64,000 nucleotides of DNA. Origin: Corynebacterium sp. NML130628 (GTDB lineage: Bacteria > Actinomycetota > Actinomycetes > Mycobacteriales > Mycobacteriaceae). A model generated the notes under the pieces. That model was given only the letters and a program-made list of their open reading frames with translations, was not told where the DNA came from and ran no database searches. The DNA is taken from the NCBI RefSeq assembly GCF_001875665.1, contig NZ_MLAL01000016.1:372001-436000 (forward strand), in the 5' to 3' direction. The translations under genes and the position numbers were made by a program. Of this stretch, positions 18,150-27,414 are shown piece after piece (position 1 is the stretch's first letter; every line of letters begins with the position of its first letter).

Positions 18150-19145
18150 GTGGGGCAGCAGCAAGTCCAGCCTTCCCGAAAGGCAGGTCGCCGTTTTCGC
18201 CGAAAGCCGAAGAACGCTACCGGCGAAATGACGCTCGTTGAGCACCTGAAAGAGCTACGACGTCGTGTTATTATTTCGCTCGTTGCGGTGTGCATCGGCA
18301 CTGTGGTGGGATTTATTTGGTATCAGTCTGCGCCTTTTAACTGGTACCCACTCGGTGAGATCATTCGGGGCCCGTACTGTAACCTCCCGACTGAACTACG
18401 AGCAGATTTCACAGGAGATGGCAACTGTCGCCTCCTAGCGACAGGCCCCTTCGAAATGTTCATGCTACGCCTGAAAGTAGGCGCACTCGCCGGTCTTGTG
18501 CTCGCTTCACCGGTCTGGCTTACGCAGGTCTGGCGTTTTATCACACCCGGACTGCATAAAAACGAAAAGCAGTACACCTTTACGTTTGTGACGCTTGCCG
18601 TGCTGTTGTTCGTAACAGGTGCGCTCCTTGCTTACTTCGTCTTGGATAAGGGGCTGTACTTCCTGATGACGATGGGCAGTGAAGTGCAGATCGGCGCGCT
18701 GTCGGGTGGAAGTTACTATAACTTTTTGCTCGGGCTCATCGTCGTGTTTGGTGTCAGCTTCGAGGTCCCGCTCATCATCATGATGCTTAACGTCGCAGGC
18801 ATGGTTCGCTACGAGCAAGTCAAAGACAAGCGCCGAATTATTATTGTCATTATCTTCATCTTTGCGGCGTTTATGACCCCAGGCCAAGACCCATTCTCGA
18901 TGGTCGCATTGGCGCTTTCAATTACGCTACTCGTAGAGCTCGCGTTTCAGTTCTGCCGGATAAACGATAAGCGCCACAATAGGAACAGGCCGGATTGGCT
19001 CGACCTTGACGACGATGAATCCTCCGGGCCGATCGATGCAGCCGCCCCCGTCGAGAAAGCAGCGCCGATTGGGAGCGCAGGGGCCGTCGAGAAGCCAAAG
19101 CCCGTACGCACGTTTACCGAGGATCCATTCAACGACGTACTGTAG
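18150..19145 (+). CDS. tatC: Sec-independent protein translocase TatC
   Basis: TatC is the polytopic receptor for twin-arginine signal peptides. The 331 residues contain six predicted membrane segments and the family features MTLVEHLKELRRRVIIS (the conserved Glu-Leu-Arg-Arg before helix 1), the periplasmic FEMFMLRLKVGALAG and the late FAAFMTPGQDPFSM segment. Translation starts at GTG 18150 behind GGAGGT (18135-18140). A charged, Ala/Pro-rich cytoplasmic tail of about 60 residues follows the last helix and is longer than in E. coli. The tail carries no known domain. The downstream helicase starts six bases after the stop. Confidence 0.96.
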   Translation: MGQQQVQPSRKAGRRFRRKPKNATGEMTLVEHLKELRRRVIISLVAVCIGTVVGFIWYQSAPFNWYPLGEIIRGPYCNLPTELRADFTGDGNCRLLATGPFEMFMLRLKVGALAGLVLASPVWLTQVWRFITPGLHKNEKQYTFTFVTLAVLLFVTGALLAYFVLDKGLYFLMTMGSEVQIGALSGGSYYNFLLGLIVVFGVSFEVPLIIMMLNVAGMVRYEQVKDKRRIIIVIIFIFAAFMTPGQDPFSMVALALSITLLVELAFQFCRINDKRHNRNRPDWLDLDDDESSGPIDAAAPVEKAAPIGSAGAVEKPKPVRTFTEDPFNDVL

Positions 19146-19150
19146 GGAGC
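19138..19150 (+). promoter_or_regulatory. helY -10 element at the end of tatC
   Basis: TACTGT (19138-19143) overlaps the tatC stop codon and is followed by seven bases, AGGGAGC, and the ATG of helY. The purine run is too close to the ATG for a normal ribosome site, so a leaderless start is as likely as translation from tatC read-through. Confidence 0.35.
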
Positions 19151-21925
19151 ATGTCTGCTTCCTCTGACTCGTTTCTCGCACAGTTTCAAGCTTCGAAAGA
19201 CTTTCCTCTTGACAGCTTCCAGATTGAAGCTTGCCAGGCGCTCGAAGATGATCGGGGAGTGCTTGTTTGTGCCCCGACGGGGTCGGGGAAGACTGTCGTT
19301 GGCGAGTTCGCTGTTGCATTAGCACTGTCGCGGAAAACGAAATGCTTCTACACCACGCCGATTAAGGCACTGAGCAATCAGAAGTACCACGACTTTGTTG
19401 CAGCATACGGTGAAGATGCCGTCGGACTCCTGACGGGTGACGTCAGCATTAACGGCTCGGCGGACATCGTCGTGATGACGACCGAGGTGCTGCGCAACAT
19501 GGTGTATGCGGAAGCACCGCGTCTGGACCGGCTCACCCACGTCGTGATGGATGAAATCCATTTCCTCGCGGATCCCGAACGCGGTCCGGTTTGGGAAGAA
19601 ATCATCCTCAACTTGGATGACTCGGTACGGATCGTTGGCCTTTCCGCGACCGTGTCTAACTCGGAAGAGTTTGGTGAATGGTTAAATACCGTTCGTGGTG
19701 ATACCTCGGTCATCGTTTCTGAAGACCGCCCAGTCCCCCTAAGCCAGTACATGATGGTAGGCAAGAAAGTCCTCCCACTGTTCGAACCCACCACAGCGTC
19801 CGCTGAGCCAGAGCTCAACAAGGCGTTAGCACACCAGATTGCGCGTATCGAGTCTCGTACTACCGATGAAGGCGCGGATGATTTTCGTGAAGGCCGTGGA
19901 TTTCGAGCCCGGTCGAGCGGACGCCGACACGGCAGGGCGCGTCAACCAGACCGGTACCGTCCGATTGGTCGACCGGAAGTCGTCGAGGTCCTTGATAGAC
20001 TCGAGATGCTTCCGGCAATCGTGTTCATCTTCTCGAGGGCCGGCTGCGATGGTGCTCTCTACCAGTGTCTCCGATCGCGGAAGGAACTTACGACAGAAGA
20101 AGAACGTGCACGCGCCGCCGAAATCATCGACGCTGGTGTTGCAGGCATCCCAGAAGAAGACCTCAAAGTACTGAACTATCGCCAACTGCGTAGCGCGTGG
20201 CTGCGAGGGTTCGCCGCGCACCACGCCGGTTTACTACCAGCGTTCAAGCACATCGTCGAGCAGTTGTTTGTGGAGGGGCTCGTCCGGGTCGTTTTCGCGA
20301 CCGAGACTCTCGCGCTAGGCATCAACATGCCAGCTCGTACCGTCGTGCTTGAAAAACTCGTGAAGTTCAACGGTGAAGGCCACGTGGACCTCACTCCAGG
20401 CCAGTACACACAGCTCACAGGACGCGCCGGTCGACGAGGGATCGACGTACTCGGAAACGCCGTGGTCCAGTGGGCACCCGCTATGGATCCACAGCATGTA
20501 GCGGGGTTGGCGTCGACAAGAACGTACCCACTCATCTCGCCCTTTGCCCCGGGGTACAACATGGCAATCAACATGCTTTCTATGAACGGCTACGATGACT
20601 CGATTCGGCTCATAGAGCAGTCATTCGCGCAGTTCCAAACCGACCGATCGGTTGTCGGCGAGGTGCGAGATTTGGAACGGTTAGAGAGCAAAGTTGCTCG
20701 CCTTCGTGCCCAATTGTCCCGCGATATCTCTTCGTACGCGCCGCCATCTGATCATGCGATTGAGGATCTGTTGGAGTACTTGGACATCCGACATGCGCTC
20801 AGCGTAGAGGAGAAGAAAGCACGGAGAGACGCGCTCGATAACCGGCAAACCGAGATCACCCGTGTGCTCGCGCGACTGGAAGTTGGAGAGATCATCGCTC
20901 TCCCCGGCAAGCGCCAACCAGAACTCGCTGTCGTTGTGCAGCCAGCCGGTCGGCACGACGATCCCAGACCTTGGGTGACTACAGAGCGAGGCTGGTCGAG
21001 CCGCATCAACACCGACTTCTTCAAAAACGTTCCACTCGTTGTTGGGCGTATGAAAGTCCCGCGCCATACGCGCGACCAACCACGTAAGTTCGCAAAAAAG
21101 ATTGCGAGCCAGCTCCGCCACGCCCCTGTGCACGCGCCGAAGCGGCTACGCGAGAAAGCACGGTATCGCACGCCAAAGTCAGTCACGAAGCTGCGGCAAC
21201 AGCTTCGCTCGCATCCTGTGCACTCGTGGCCGGCGACAGACCGGGAAATGTTAGCCAGAGTCGGCGAGAAGCTTGCTCGTGAGCAGCGCGCTCTCGACCG
21301 AATGAGTAGGCAAGTAGACAGTGCGACCGACACCCTCGGTAGGACATTCGAGCGACTCATCGGTTTGTTGCAGGAGCTCGACTACGTAGAACATGCAGAA
21401 GGGGACTTCCACTTAACCGACGAAGGCGAGCGGTTAGCGAAGTTGCACAATGTCTCGGACCTCCTTGTCGCACAGTGTCTGAAGCGTGGGATTTGGGACG
21501 AGTTGGACCCTGCAGAGCTCGCTGGCGTCGCCTCCATGGTCGTGTTTGAAAACCGACGCACCACAGGAGGCTCTCCGGACGCTGCAACCGAACCAATGGC
21601 ACACGCGATGAACGAGACCATGCGCGTGTACGGCGAACTCGTCTCCGACGAGCAACGGCACAAGCTTCCACTGACCAGGATGCCGGACCCACACTTCTCA
21701 CTCGCCTTGCACCAGTGGACGGCAGGCGCCCCCCTTGGCTACGCACTCGCGGCAGCGGCCGAATCAGGTGCGGAGTTGACCGCAGGTGACTTTGTACGAT
21801 GGTGCCGACAGGTCATTGACCTGCTAGAACAAGTGAGAAAGGTCGGCTACAGCGACGAGATTCGACATAATGCGAATCGCGCCATCGAGGCTATCCGGCG
21901 TGGCGTCGTTGCCATCGGTAATTAG
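19151..21925 (+). CDS. helY: Ski2/Mtr4-like superfamily 2 RNA helicase HelY
   Basis: HelY is an ATP-dependent helicase of the Ski2 group; its cellular substrate in Actinobacteria is not settled. The 924-residue product has Walker A APTGSGKT (41-48), DEIH at 134-137, motif III SATVSN, and helicase C motifs with FATETLALGINMPARTVV and QLTGRAGRRGID. The second half holds a beta-barrel insertion and the C-terminal helical DSHCT domain. An arginine-rich linker around residues 245-270 (RARSSGRRHGRARQPDR) separates the two RecA-like domains and may bind RNA. Its place after tatC is the same as in mycobacteria. Confidence 0.93.
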   Translation: MSASSDSFLAQFQASKDFPLDSFQIEACQALEDDRGVLVCAPTGSGKTVVGEFAVALALSRKTKCFYTTPIKALSNQKYHDFVAAYGEDAVGLLTGDVSINGSADIVVMTTEVLRNMVYAEAPRLDRLTHVVMDEIHFLADPERGPVWEEIILNLDDSVRIVGLSATVSNSEEFGEWLNTVRGDTSVIVSEDRPVPLSQYMMVGKKVLPLFEPTTASAEPELNKALAHQIARIESRTTDEGADDFREGRGFRARSSGRRHGRARQPDRYRPIGRPEVVEVLDRLEMLPAIVFIFSRAGCDGALYQCLRSRKELTTEEERARAAEIIDAGVAGIPEEDLKVLNYRQLRSAWLRGFAAHHAGLLPAFKHIVEQLFVEGLVRVVFATETLALGINMPARTVVLEKLVKFNGEGHVDLTPGQYTQLTGRAGRRGIDVLGNAVVQWAPAMDPQHVAGLASTRTYPLISPFAPGYNMAINMLSMNGYDDSIRLIEQSFAQFQTDRSVVGEVRDLERLESKVARLRAQLSRDISSYAPPSDHAIEDLLEYLDIRHALSVEEKKARRDALDNRQTEITRVLARLEVGEIIALPGKRQPELAVVVQPAGRHDDPRPWVTTERGWSSRINTDFFKNVPLVVGRMKVPRHTRDQPRKFAKKIASQLRHAPVHAPKRLREKARYRTPKSVTKLRQQLRSHPVHSWPATDREMLARVGEKLAREQRALDRMSRQVDSATDTLGRTFERLIGLLQELDYVEHAEGDFHLTDEGERLAKLHNVSDLLVAQCLKRGIWDELDPAELAGVASMVVFENRRTTGGSPDAATEPMAHAMNETMRVYGELVSDEQRHKLPLTRMPDPHFSLALHQWTAGAPLGYALAAAAESGAELTAGDFVRWCRQVIDLLEQVRKVGYSDEIRHNANRAIEAIRRGVVAIGN

Positions 21926-21943
21926 CCTGCTGCATGGTACGCC

Positions 21944-21955
21944 TACGATGGACGC
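21944..21955 (+). promoter_or_regulatory. pepQ -10 element at leaderless distance
   Basis: TACGAT (21944-21949) is followed by six bases and the ATG at 21956. No ribosome-binding sequence is present. Confidence 0.4.
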
Positions 21956-23095
21956 ATGACTTTCTTCGGTAACGACACCTTCGTGCGTCGGCGCACAGTT
22001 GCATGCGATCTTCTCGACGAGAACCAGCTGCGCGCCGTTGTCATCGGCCCTGGTCCAGAGTTCGAGTACCTCACCGGGGTGCAGATCGACACACACGAGC
22101 GGCTTTCTGCAATCGTTCTCACCGACGAAGGGAAAGCAACCGTTGTCCTCCCAAGCACTGATGCAGGATCGTTCCCCGCAGATGACCCGACGCTTACCTG
22201 CATTGGTTGGAGCGACGGGGAAAACCCTTATTCGATTGTCTATGCACTCATCACAACGCCTGCTGAGGCGGGAGTGTCACCCGTCGTCGGCCTAGGAAGC
22301 ACATTGACCGCGGACCACGTGCTTGCGCTGCAGCAATACCCTCTCAATACCTGCCTTGCGCAAGAAGCCCTCGCTGCTCTCTTTATGATCAAGGATCCAG
22401 ACGAGGTTGAACAGCTCGCCCAGGCCGCCGAGGCCATTGATCGCGTCCATGCCCGTGTACCTTCGCTTTTGACGCCCGGTACCACCGAACGAGCTGTGGC
22501 TGAGGCCCTGCACTCGGCAATCCTGGAGGAGCACATTGCAGTGGATTTCGTAATCGTTGGCTCCGGCTCTAACGGCTCGAACCCGCACCATGATTTCTCT
22601 GATCGAATCATTGAAGCCGGCGACCTCGTAGTCGTCGATATCGGAGGAACCATTGCAAGCGGTTACCACTCCGATTGCACGCGAACGTACCTCGTCGAGG
22701 GCGCACCATGCAGCCAAGAGCAACTCGACGCCTACAACGTGCTCTTGAGCGCACAACAGGCGGCATGCGATGCCGCGCGTCCAGGTATGCGCGCAGAAGA
22801 ACTCGACGCAATAGCCAGGGACATCATTTCCGAGCATGGGTACGGAGCGTGGTTTACGCACCGAATCGGGCACGGCATTGGGCTGGCTGGCCATGAGCCA
22901 CCATTCCTAGTAGCAGGCAATGACCTCGTCCTACAGGAAGACATGGTGTTTTCTATCGAGCCCGGAATCTACAAGCCAGGTAGTTGGGGAATGCGTATCG
23001 AGGACATCGTGCATCTTCAGGCCGACGGTGCACGTGCACTGAACAGACAGCCAAAGAGTTTGCAGCCGTATCTTCGAGACAACCCGATCACCTAG
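21956..23095 (+). CDS. pepQ: M24-family Xaa-Pro aminopeptidase/dipeptidase
   Basis: Enzymes of this family cut peptides next to proline using two metal ions. The 379-residue product has an N-terminal creatinase-type domain (about 1-135) and a pita-bread catalytic domain. The five metal ligands can be seen: aspartates in VVDIGGT and HSDCTRTY, histidine in HRIGHGIGLAGHE, and glutamates in FSIEPGIY and MRIEDIVHL. Sequence cannot separate aminopeptidase from dipeptidase activity. The lipase-like gene follows 12 bases later, so the two are likely cotranscribed. Confidence 0.92.
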   Translation: MTFFGNDTFVRRRTVACDLLDENQLRAVVIGPGPEFEYLTGVQIDTHERLSAIVLTDEGKATVVLPSTDAGSFPADDPTLTCIGWSDGENPYSIVYALITTPAEAGVSPVVGLGSTLTADHVLALQQYPLNTCLAQEALAALFMIKDPDEVEQLAQAAEAIDRVHARVPSLLTPGTTERAVAEALHSAILEEHIAVDFVIVGSGSNGSNPHHDFSDRIIEAGDLVVVDIGGTIASGYHSDCTRTYLVEGAPCSQEQLDAYNVLLSAQQAACDAARPGMRAEELDAIARDIISEHGYGAWFTHRIGHGIGLAGHEPPFLVAGNDLVLQEDMVFSIEPGIYKPGSWGMRIEDIVHLQADGARALNRQPKSLQPYLRDNPIT

Positions 23096-23107
23096 GAAAG
23101 CACATCT

Positions 23108-24322
23108 ATGGATTTCGGATTGACACCTCGGACAGTACTGCCGCTGATCCTTGACCTCACGCATTCACATCCGACCACGGATGCCGAGTACGGCAGGGCC
23201 ACGTGGGCTGTCGGTGCGCCCCCGGGCACGCTTTTACAAGCAACCCCTATCCGCCCGGTTGGTCTCCAAAACCGTCTGAATCGCGCTGATGCTTTCAGAA
23301 TCGAGTACGTCACAACCGATGAACACGATCGCGTGATGTCTGCCACCGGGGCAGTGTTCCTCAGCAAACGTCCCTGGCGTGGCAACGGTCATCGCCCATC
23401 CATTGCCTTCGCTCCCTCCACACAGGGCGTCGCACCTGCATGTGACCCCTCCTATTCATGCACCGTGGGAGTTCGCCTACGCCGAAAGCCTCTGGACCTC
23501 ATCGCGGCCTACGAGCAGCCGGCGATCAACATGTTGCTCGCGACAGGCGCAAATGTTGTGTTGACGGACTATCCACGGGATCCCGAAGACAATGTACAGC
23601 TTTACTGCTTCCATCGTGCGGCAGCCCACGCGCTTGCCGACGCCGTCCGTGCCAGCACGGAGCTTGGTTGTGGCGTCGAAAAACTTGGACTCTGGGGTTT
23701 CTCCCAAGGCGGGGGAGCGGCTGCATCGTGGCTAGAACGCCCCGAATATGCGCCGGAGTTAGACCTGCGCGCCGCTGTCGTTGGTGCACCACCCGCAGAC
23801 CTGCTTGCGATGCTGGATCAAATTGATGGAACACTGCCATCCATCATGATTCTTTACGCTGTCGCTGCTTTATTGGCTTCCGATGTGGAGATCGCTGAGG
23901 AGCTGATGCCGCGTTTAAGCCCCGTCGGTATGTCCGCGGTCATCCTCGACGCCAACCTGTGCGCAGTGGGCGCGGTTATCCGGCACGCCTGGGCGAACAC
24001 ATCCCTCTGGACTAACTCCGGTATCCCGATGTCTGCGCTCCTCGAAGACCTCCCTAAGACAGCTGCGGCGCTCGAGGCTAACGCGCTAGGCACGCGTACG
24101 CCCCTCGACATTCCTCTCAGACTGTGGGGCAGCAGGAACGACGACATCGTCCCGTGGCAGGTTGTCGTCGAACTAGGAAAGAAGTGGGGGAGGCCTGTTC
24201 AAATGCGTAAACTGCCCAAACTGCCTGGCAGAACAGGTATCAACCACTTCACCCCGTATTTTCAGCACCTCCGAAAAGACATCGTATGGTTGTTAGACAT
24301 GCTTGAGTCACGGAGTGAGTAG
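23108..24322 (+). CDS. Lipase-family alpha/beta hydrolase without signal peptide
   Basis: The 404-residue protein resembles the secretory lipase (LIP) family: an alpha/beta hydrolase with nucleophile elbow GFSQGGGAAAS near residue 200, and a C-terminal part with WGSRNDDIVPW (probable acid) and GINHFTPYF (probable histidine). Unlike most family members it begins MDFGLTPRTVLPLILD with no positively charged start, no long hydrophobic core and no signal cleavage site, so it looks cytoplasmic. The ATG lies seven bases after AGGAAAG (23094-23100). Corynebacteria have several exported members; this one may act on intracellular lipid or ester substrates. The true substrate is unknown. Confidence 0.8.
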   Translation: MDFGLTPRTVLPLILDLTHSHPTTDAEYGRATWAVGAPPGTLLQATPIRPVGLQNRLNRADAFRIEYVTTDEHDRVMSATGAVFLSKRPWRGNGHRPSIAFAPSTQGVAPACDPSYSCTVGVRLRRKPLDLIAAYEQPAINMLLATGANVVLTDYPRDPEDNVQLYCFHRAAAHALADAVRASTELGCGVEKLGLWGFSQGGGAAASWLERPEYAPELDLRAAVVGAPPADLLAMLDQIDGTLPSIMILYAVAALLASDVEIAEELMPRLSPVGMSAVILDANLCAVGAVIRHAWANTSLWTNSGIPMSALLEDLPKTAAALEANALGTRTPLDIPLRLWGSRNDDIVPWQVVVELGKKWGRPVQMRKLPKLPGRTGINHFTPYFQHLRKDIVWLLDMLESRSE

Positions 24323-24336
24323 TTGTGCCCTCGGGC

Positions 24337-24349
24337 TATGATGGTCGGC
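24337..24349 (+). promoter_or_regulatory. fxsA -10 element at leaderless distance
   Basis: TATGAT (24337-24342) is followed by seven bases and the ATG at 24350. This supports 24350 over the earlier in-frame starts at 24338 and 24341, which lie inside the hexamer. Confidence 0.45.
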
Positions 24350-24889
24350 ATGCCAATCTACATCTTGACGTATTTCCTCGTAGAGGCGCTGGCTTTCTTC
24401 CTCGTCGCAAAGGCAATCGGGGTTGGCTGGGCCCTCCTCGCTATCTTCGCGTTGATGATCCTTGGCGGAGCGCTCGCTACACTCACGCTCCGTGGCGAAC
24501 TTGCCAAAGCTGCAAGAGGCAGAACTTCCATGGGAAAGCTGGCCGGAGACTCCGCGCTTCTGATGGTTGGCTGGGCTTTTTGTATCATTCCAGGCTTCAT
24601 GTCTTCACTCCTGGGCCTTCTGTTGATCTTCACCCCAACACGCTCGTTGTTCCGAAACCATCTCTCGCGTTCTCTACGGCAGCGCATCGAGTCCTTCGGA
24701 ATCAAGATGTACGAATCGACGCCAATGTCGCGCAACATGACGACGTACGGTTCGTTTAGCCAGCCCACCCCGGAACAAGGTTTTTCGGAGGATGAGCACC
24801 CGGTTATCGACACGGATGAAATCGAAGACTGGCTCTACGAAGAACACAAGCGTCGCAAAGAGCGTGGGGATGAGGGGACACAATCGTGA
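24350..24889 (+). CDS. fxsA: FxsA-family membrane protein
   Basis: FxsA is a membrane protein known from suppression of phage exclusion in E. coli; its normal role is unclear. The 179-residue product has three or four hydrophobic segments in its first 100 residues, with the conserved LIFTPTRSLFR turn typical of the family, and a charged cytoplasmic tail ending in a Glu/Lys/Arg-rich stretch. The start at 24350 gives MPIYILTYFLVEALAFF and fits the upstream -10 box. The stop overlaps the lnt start (GTGA at 24886-24889), so it is translated together with the lipoprotein acyltransferase. Confidence 0.88.
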   Translation: MPIYILTYFLVEALAFFLVAKAIGVGWALLAIFALMILGGALATLTLRGELAKAARGRTSMGKLAGDSALLMVGWAFCIIPGFMSSLLGLLLIFTPTRSLFRNHLSRSLRQRIESFGIKMYESTPMSRNMTTYGSFSQPTPEQGFSEDEHPVIDTDEIEDWLYEEHKRRKERGDEGTQS

Positions 24890-26442
24890 TTGCCTCCCTG
24901 CGGCTCGTCCTCGCTATCTTGTCAGGTGTATTGGTCGCATACTCCTATGAGCCGTTCGGGTACTGGTTCCTCGCGATCCTCGGCATCAGTGCGTTGTACC
25001 TCGGTCTGATGCCGTGGCCTCGTTTTGGCCAGACAACGCGACCTTTCCCCGGGGCTGGATTCGGTAGCCTCCTTGGCTTCGTCCACGCTGTCACGTGTTA
25101 CCTCATCCTATTGCCCTGGATCGGCGCGTTTGTTGGTGCCATGCCCTACGTTGCACTCGCAATCACGCTGGCGCTGTCCGCGATCATTACCGGCGCTGTT
25201 GGTGCTCGCATAGCCCGGAGCCAATATGGGTTCCTCGCTTTCCCATTTGTGTATATTGCGGTGGAGTTCCTGCGGTCCTCGCTCCCGTTCGGCGGTTTTT
25301 CGTGGGTCAGGCTGGCATGGGGACAGGTCAATGGGCCCCTCGTGTGGTTAGCTTCAGTCGGTGGCCCAGCACTGGTTTCTCTTGCCGCCTGTCTCACGGG
25401 TGTGAGTCTCGTGACGTTTCTTGTCACCCGCGGGAGCCCTCGCAGGGTAGCTGCTTTGGGTTTCGCACTCCCGATCGGGCTTGGAGGGCTTATTAGCCCG
25501 AGTTTCGCTAACGAAGACGCAGAAGATGCCAGGCCACAGGAAAACTCTGTATTGGTCGCAGCCATTCAGGGCAATGTGCCGCGCCTCGGGCTCGACTTCA
25601 ACGCTCAGCGCAGAGCGGTTTTAAAGAATCACGTCGATGAAACAGTTCGAGCGGCGGATGACGCCCGAAGCCAAGGGGAAAAACTTGACCTCGTTATTTG
25701 GCCAGAGAACTCATCGGACGTGAACCCGTTTCAAGATCCTTTGGCGGCGTCGTCAATCGAACGTGCTGTTCGCGCAATTGATGCACCTGTACTCGTGGGT
25801 ACGCTGACACGTGATGAGGTCGGTGCTCGCAACACCATGGTTGTGTTCGCCCCTGAAAAGGGTGCAGGAGAGATGCACCATAAGCGGTTCTTGCAGCCAT
25901 TCGGCGAGTACATGCCAATGCGTGATTTCTTCCGTAAAATTACTGATCTCGTGGACCTTGCCAGCGATTTTAAGCCTGGTGACGGTCCAGGGGTCGTGCA
26001 TATGGCAGGTATCCCTGTTGGAGTCGCTACCTGCTACGAAGTGGCAGAAGATCCCGCGTACCGCATGGCGGTCAAAAATGGCGCACAAATTCTTGCGACG
26101 CCGACAAATAACGCGACATTTGGGTTTAGCGACATGACCTACCAACAGCTAGCAATGAGCAGGCTGCGTGCGATCGAAACGGATAGGGCAGTAGTTGTGG
26201 CGGCAACCTCGGGTGTATCCGCAATCGTGCATCCGGATGGGACGGTAAGCCAGGAGACTTCTATCTTTGAGCCGGCGCACCTCATAGAACATTTGCCGCT
26301 AAAAACTTCGCGGACGTTTGCGGTGCGTTACGGAGACTTCCTTGAGGCTGCAATAGTTTGGCTCGGGATCATGCTGATACTCGGTGCAGCAGTCCGTAGA
26401 CCCAGGGAGTATGCTAGACAACATTTGAACAACGGCGAGTAA
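24886..26442 (+). CDS. lnt: Apolipoprotein N-acyltransferase
   Basis: Lnt adds the third acyl chain to the N-terminal cysteine of lipoproteins at the outer face of the membrane. The 518-residue protein has about six membrane helices (1-200), then a nitrilase-like catalytic domain with the triad glutamate 274 (IWPENSSD), lysine 333 (HHKRFLQPFGEY) and cysteine 383 (VATCYEVAEDP), and a final membrane helix near 485-505. In M. tuberculosis this domain is fused to Ppm1; here ppm is a separate gene 25 bases downstream, as in other corynebacteria. In C. glutamicum the two proteins interact. Confidence 0.95.
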   Translation: MIASLRLVLAILSGVLVAYSYEPFGYWFLAILGISALYLGLMPWPRFGQTTRPFPGAGFGSLLGFVHAVTCYLILLPWIGAFVGAMPYVALAITLALSAIITGAVGARIARSQYGFLAFPFVYIAVEFLRSSLPFGGFSWVRLAWGQVNGPLVWLASVGGPALVSLAACLTGVSLVTFLVTRGSPRRVAALGFALPIGLGGLISPSFANEDAEDARPQENSVLVAAIQGNVPRLGLDFNAQRRAVLKNHVDETVRAADDARSQGEKLDLVIWPENSSDVNPFQDPLAASSIERAVRAIDAPVLVGTLTRDEVGARNTMVVFAPEKGAGEMHHKRFLQPFGEYMPMRDFFRKITDLVDLASDFKPGDGPGVVHMAGIPVGVATCYEVAEDPAYRMAVKNGAQILATPTNNATFGFSDMTYQQLAMSRLRAIETDRAVVVAATSGVSAIVHPDGTVSQETSIFEPAHLIEHLPLKTSRTFAVRYGDFLEAAIVWLGIMLILGAAVRRPREYARQHLNNGE

Positions 26443-26467
26443 TGTTGCTGGAAAAGGAGCAGTCACC

Positions 26468-27340
26468 GTGGCAAATTCGACATTAGTGATCATCCCGACG
26501 TACAACGAGATCGAGAACCTCCCTATCATTGTCGGCCGGGTTTTCGATTCAAACGATGATGTAGACGTGCTTGTTGTCGACGACAATTCTCCCGATGGAA
26601 CGGGGGAGAAGGCCGATCAACTGGCTGAAACAAATAGCCGGCTTCACGTCCTTCATCGCGCAGGTAAAGAGGGGTTGCTCGCCGCGTACCGTGATGGTTT
26701 CAATTGGGGCCTCGAGCGCGACTACGAGGTGATCTGTCAGATGGACGCCGACGGGTCTCATGCACCAGAGGAACTTCACCGACTGCTCGACGAAATCCAA
26801 AACGGTGCGGACATGGTCATTGGTTCGCGGTACGTAGATGGTGGCGAGGTCAAGAATTGGCCGAAAGAGCGCTATCTACTCTCCAAGCTCGGAAACGCAT
26901 ACGTTTCGCTCGCGCTGGGCGGAGACGTTCGCGACATGACTGCAGGATATCGCGCTTTTCGACGCGAAGTCCTCGAAACGATCGACCTCCAGGAGCTATC
27001 CAACAAGGGATACATTTTCCAGGTCGATATGGCGCACAAAGCCGAACTTGCTGGCTTCGATGTGCGAGAGGTTCCAATCACTTTCGAAGACCGCACCTTA
27101 GGAGAATCCAAGCTGGACGCCAGCTTTGCTACGACCTCTCTCTGGGAGGTTACGAAATGGGGAGCGACCGAGAAGTTCGAAACCGCTCGTGAGATGGCGA
27201 AAGAAGGATTCCGTCTGGTCAGCTACGAGGCGAAGCGCTCGCGGACCAACGCTGCCCTGCACAAAACTAAGGCAGTTCCCCAGTTGGTAGGAGACGTTGT
27301 AAATGTAGCAAAAAGCTTCATCTCCGCAAAGCGTAAATAG
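26468..27340 (+). CDS. ppm1: Polyprenol monophosphomannose synthase
   Basis: Ppm transfers mannose from GDP-mannose to polyprenyl phosphate, giving the mannose donor for lipoarabinomannan, lipomannan and protein mannosylation outside the membrane. The 290-residue product is a GT2 glycosyltransferase: TLVIIPTYNEIENLP at the N-terminus, VDDNSPDGTGE, and the metal-binding CQMDADGSHAPEEL near residue 98. There is no membrane segment, so it depends on its partner Lnt or on peripheral binding. GTG 26468 is preceded by AAGGAG at 26453-26458. A C-terminal basic tail of about 50 residues is predicted to be flexible. Confidence 0.95.
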   Translation: MANSTLVIIPTYNEIENLPIIVGRVFDSNDDVDVLVVDDNSPDGTGEKADQLAETNSRLHVLHRAGKEGLLAAYRDGFNWGLERDYEVICQMDADGSHAPEELHRLLDEIQNGADMVIGSRYVDGGEVKNWPKERYLLSKLGNAYVSLALGGDVRDMTAGYRAFRREVLETIDLQELSNKGYIFQVDMAHKAELAGFDVREVPITFEDRTLGESKLDASFATTSLWEVTKWGATEKFETAREMAKEGFRLVSYEAKRSRTNAALHKTKAVPQLVGDVVNVAKSFISAKRK

Positions 27341-27364
27341 TTTTCGGTTCCGACGAAAGAAAAG

Positions 27365-27395
27365 GCGAGAGACCACACATTCGGTAGTCTCTCGC
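27365..27395. terminator. Terminator-like hairpin between ppm and rbpA
   Basis: GCGAGAGAC (27365-27373) and GTCTCTCGC (27387-27395) form a perfect 9-bp stem with a 13-base loop between two converging genes. No clear U-run follows in either direction. Confidence 0.55.
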
Positions 27396-27414
27396 TAGGG
27401 GGTATAACCAGCTT

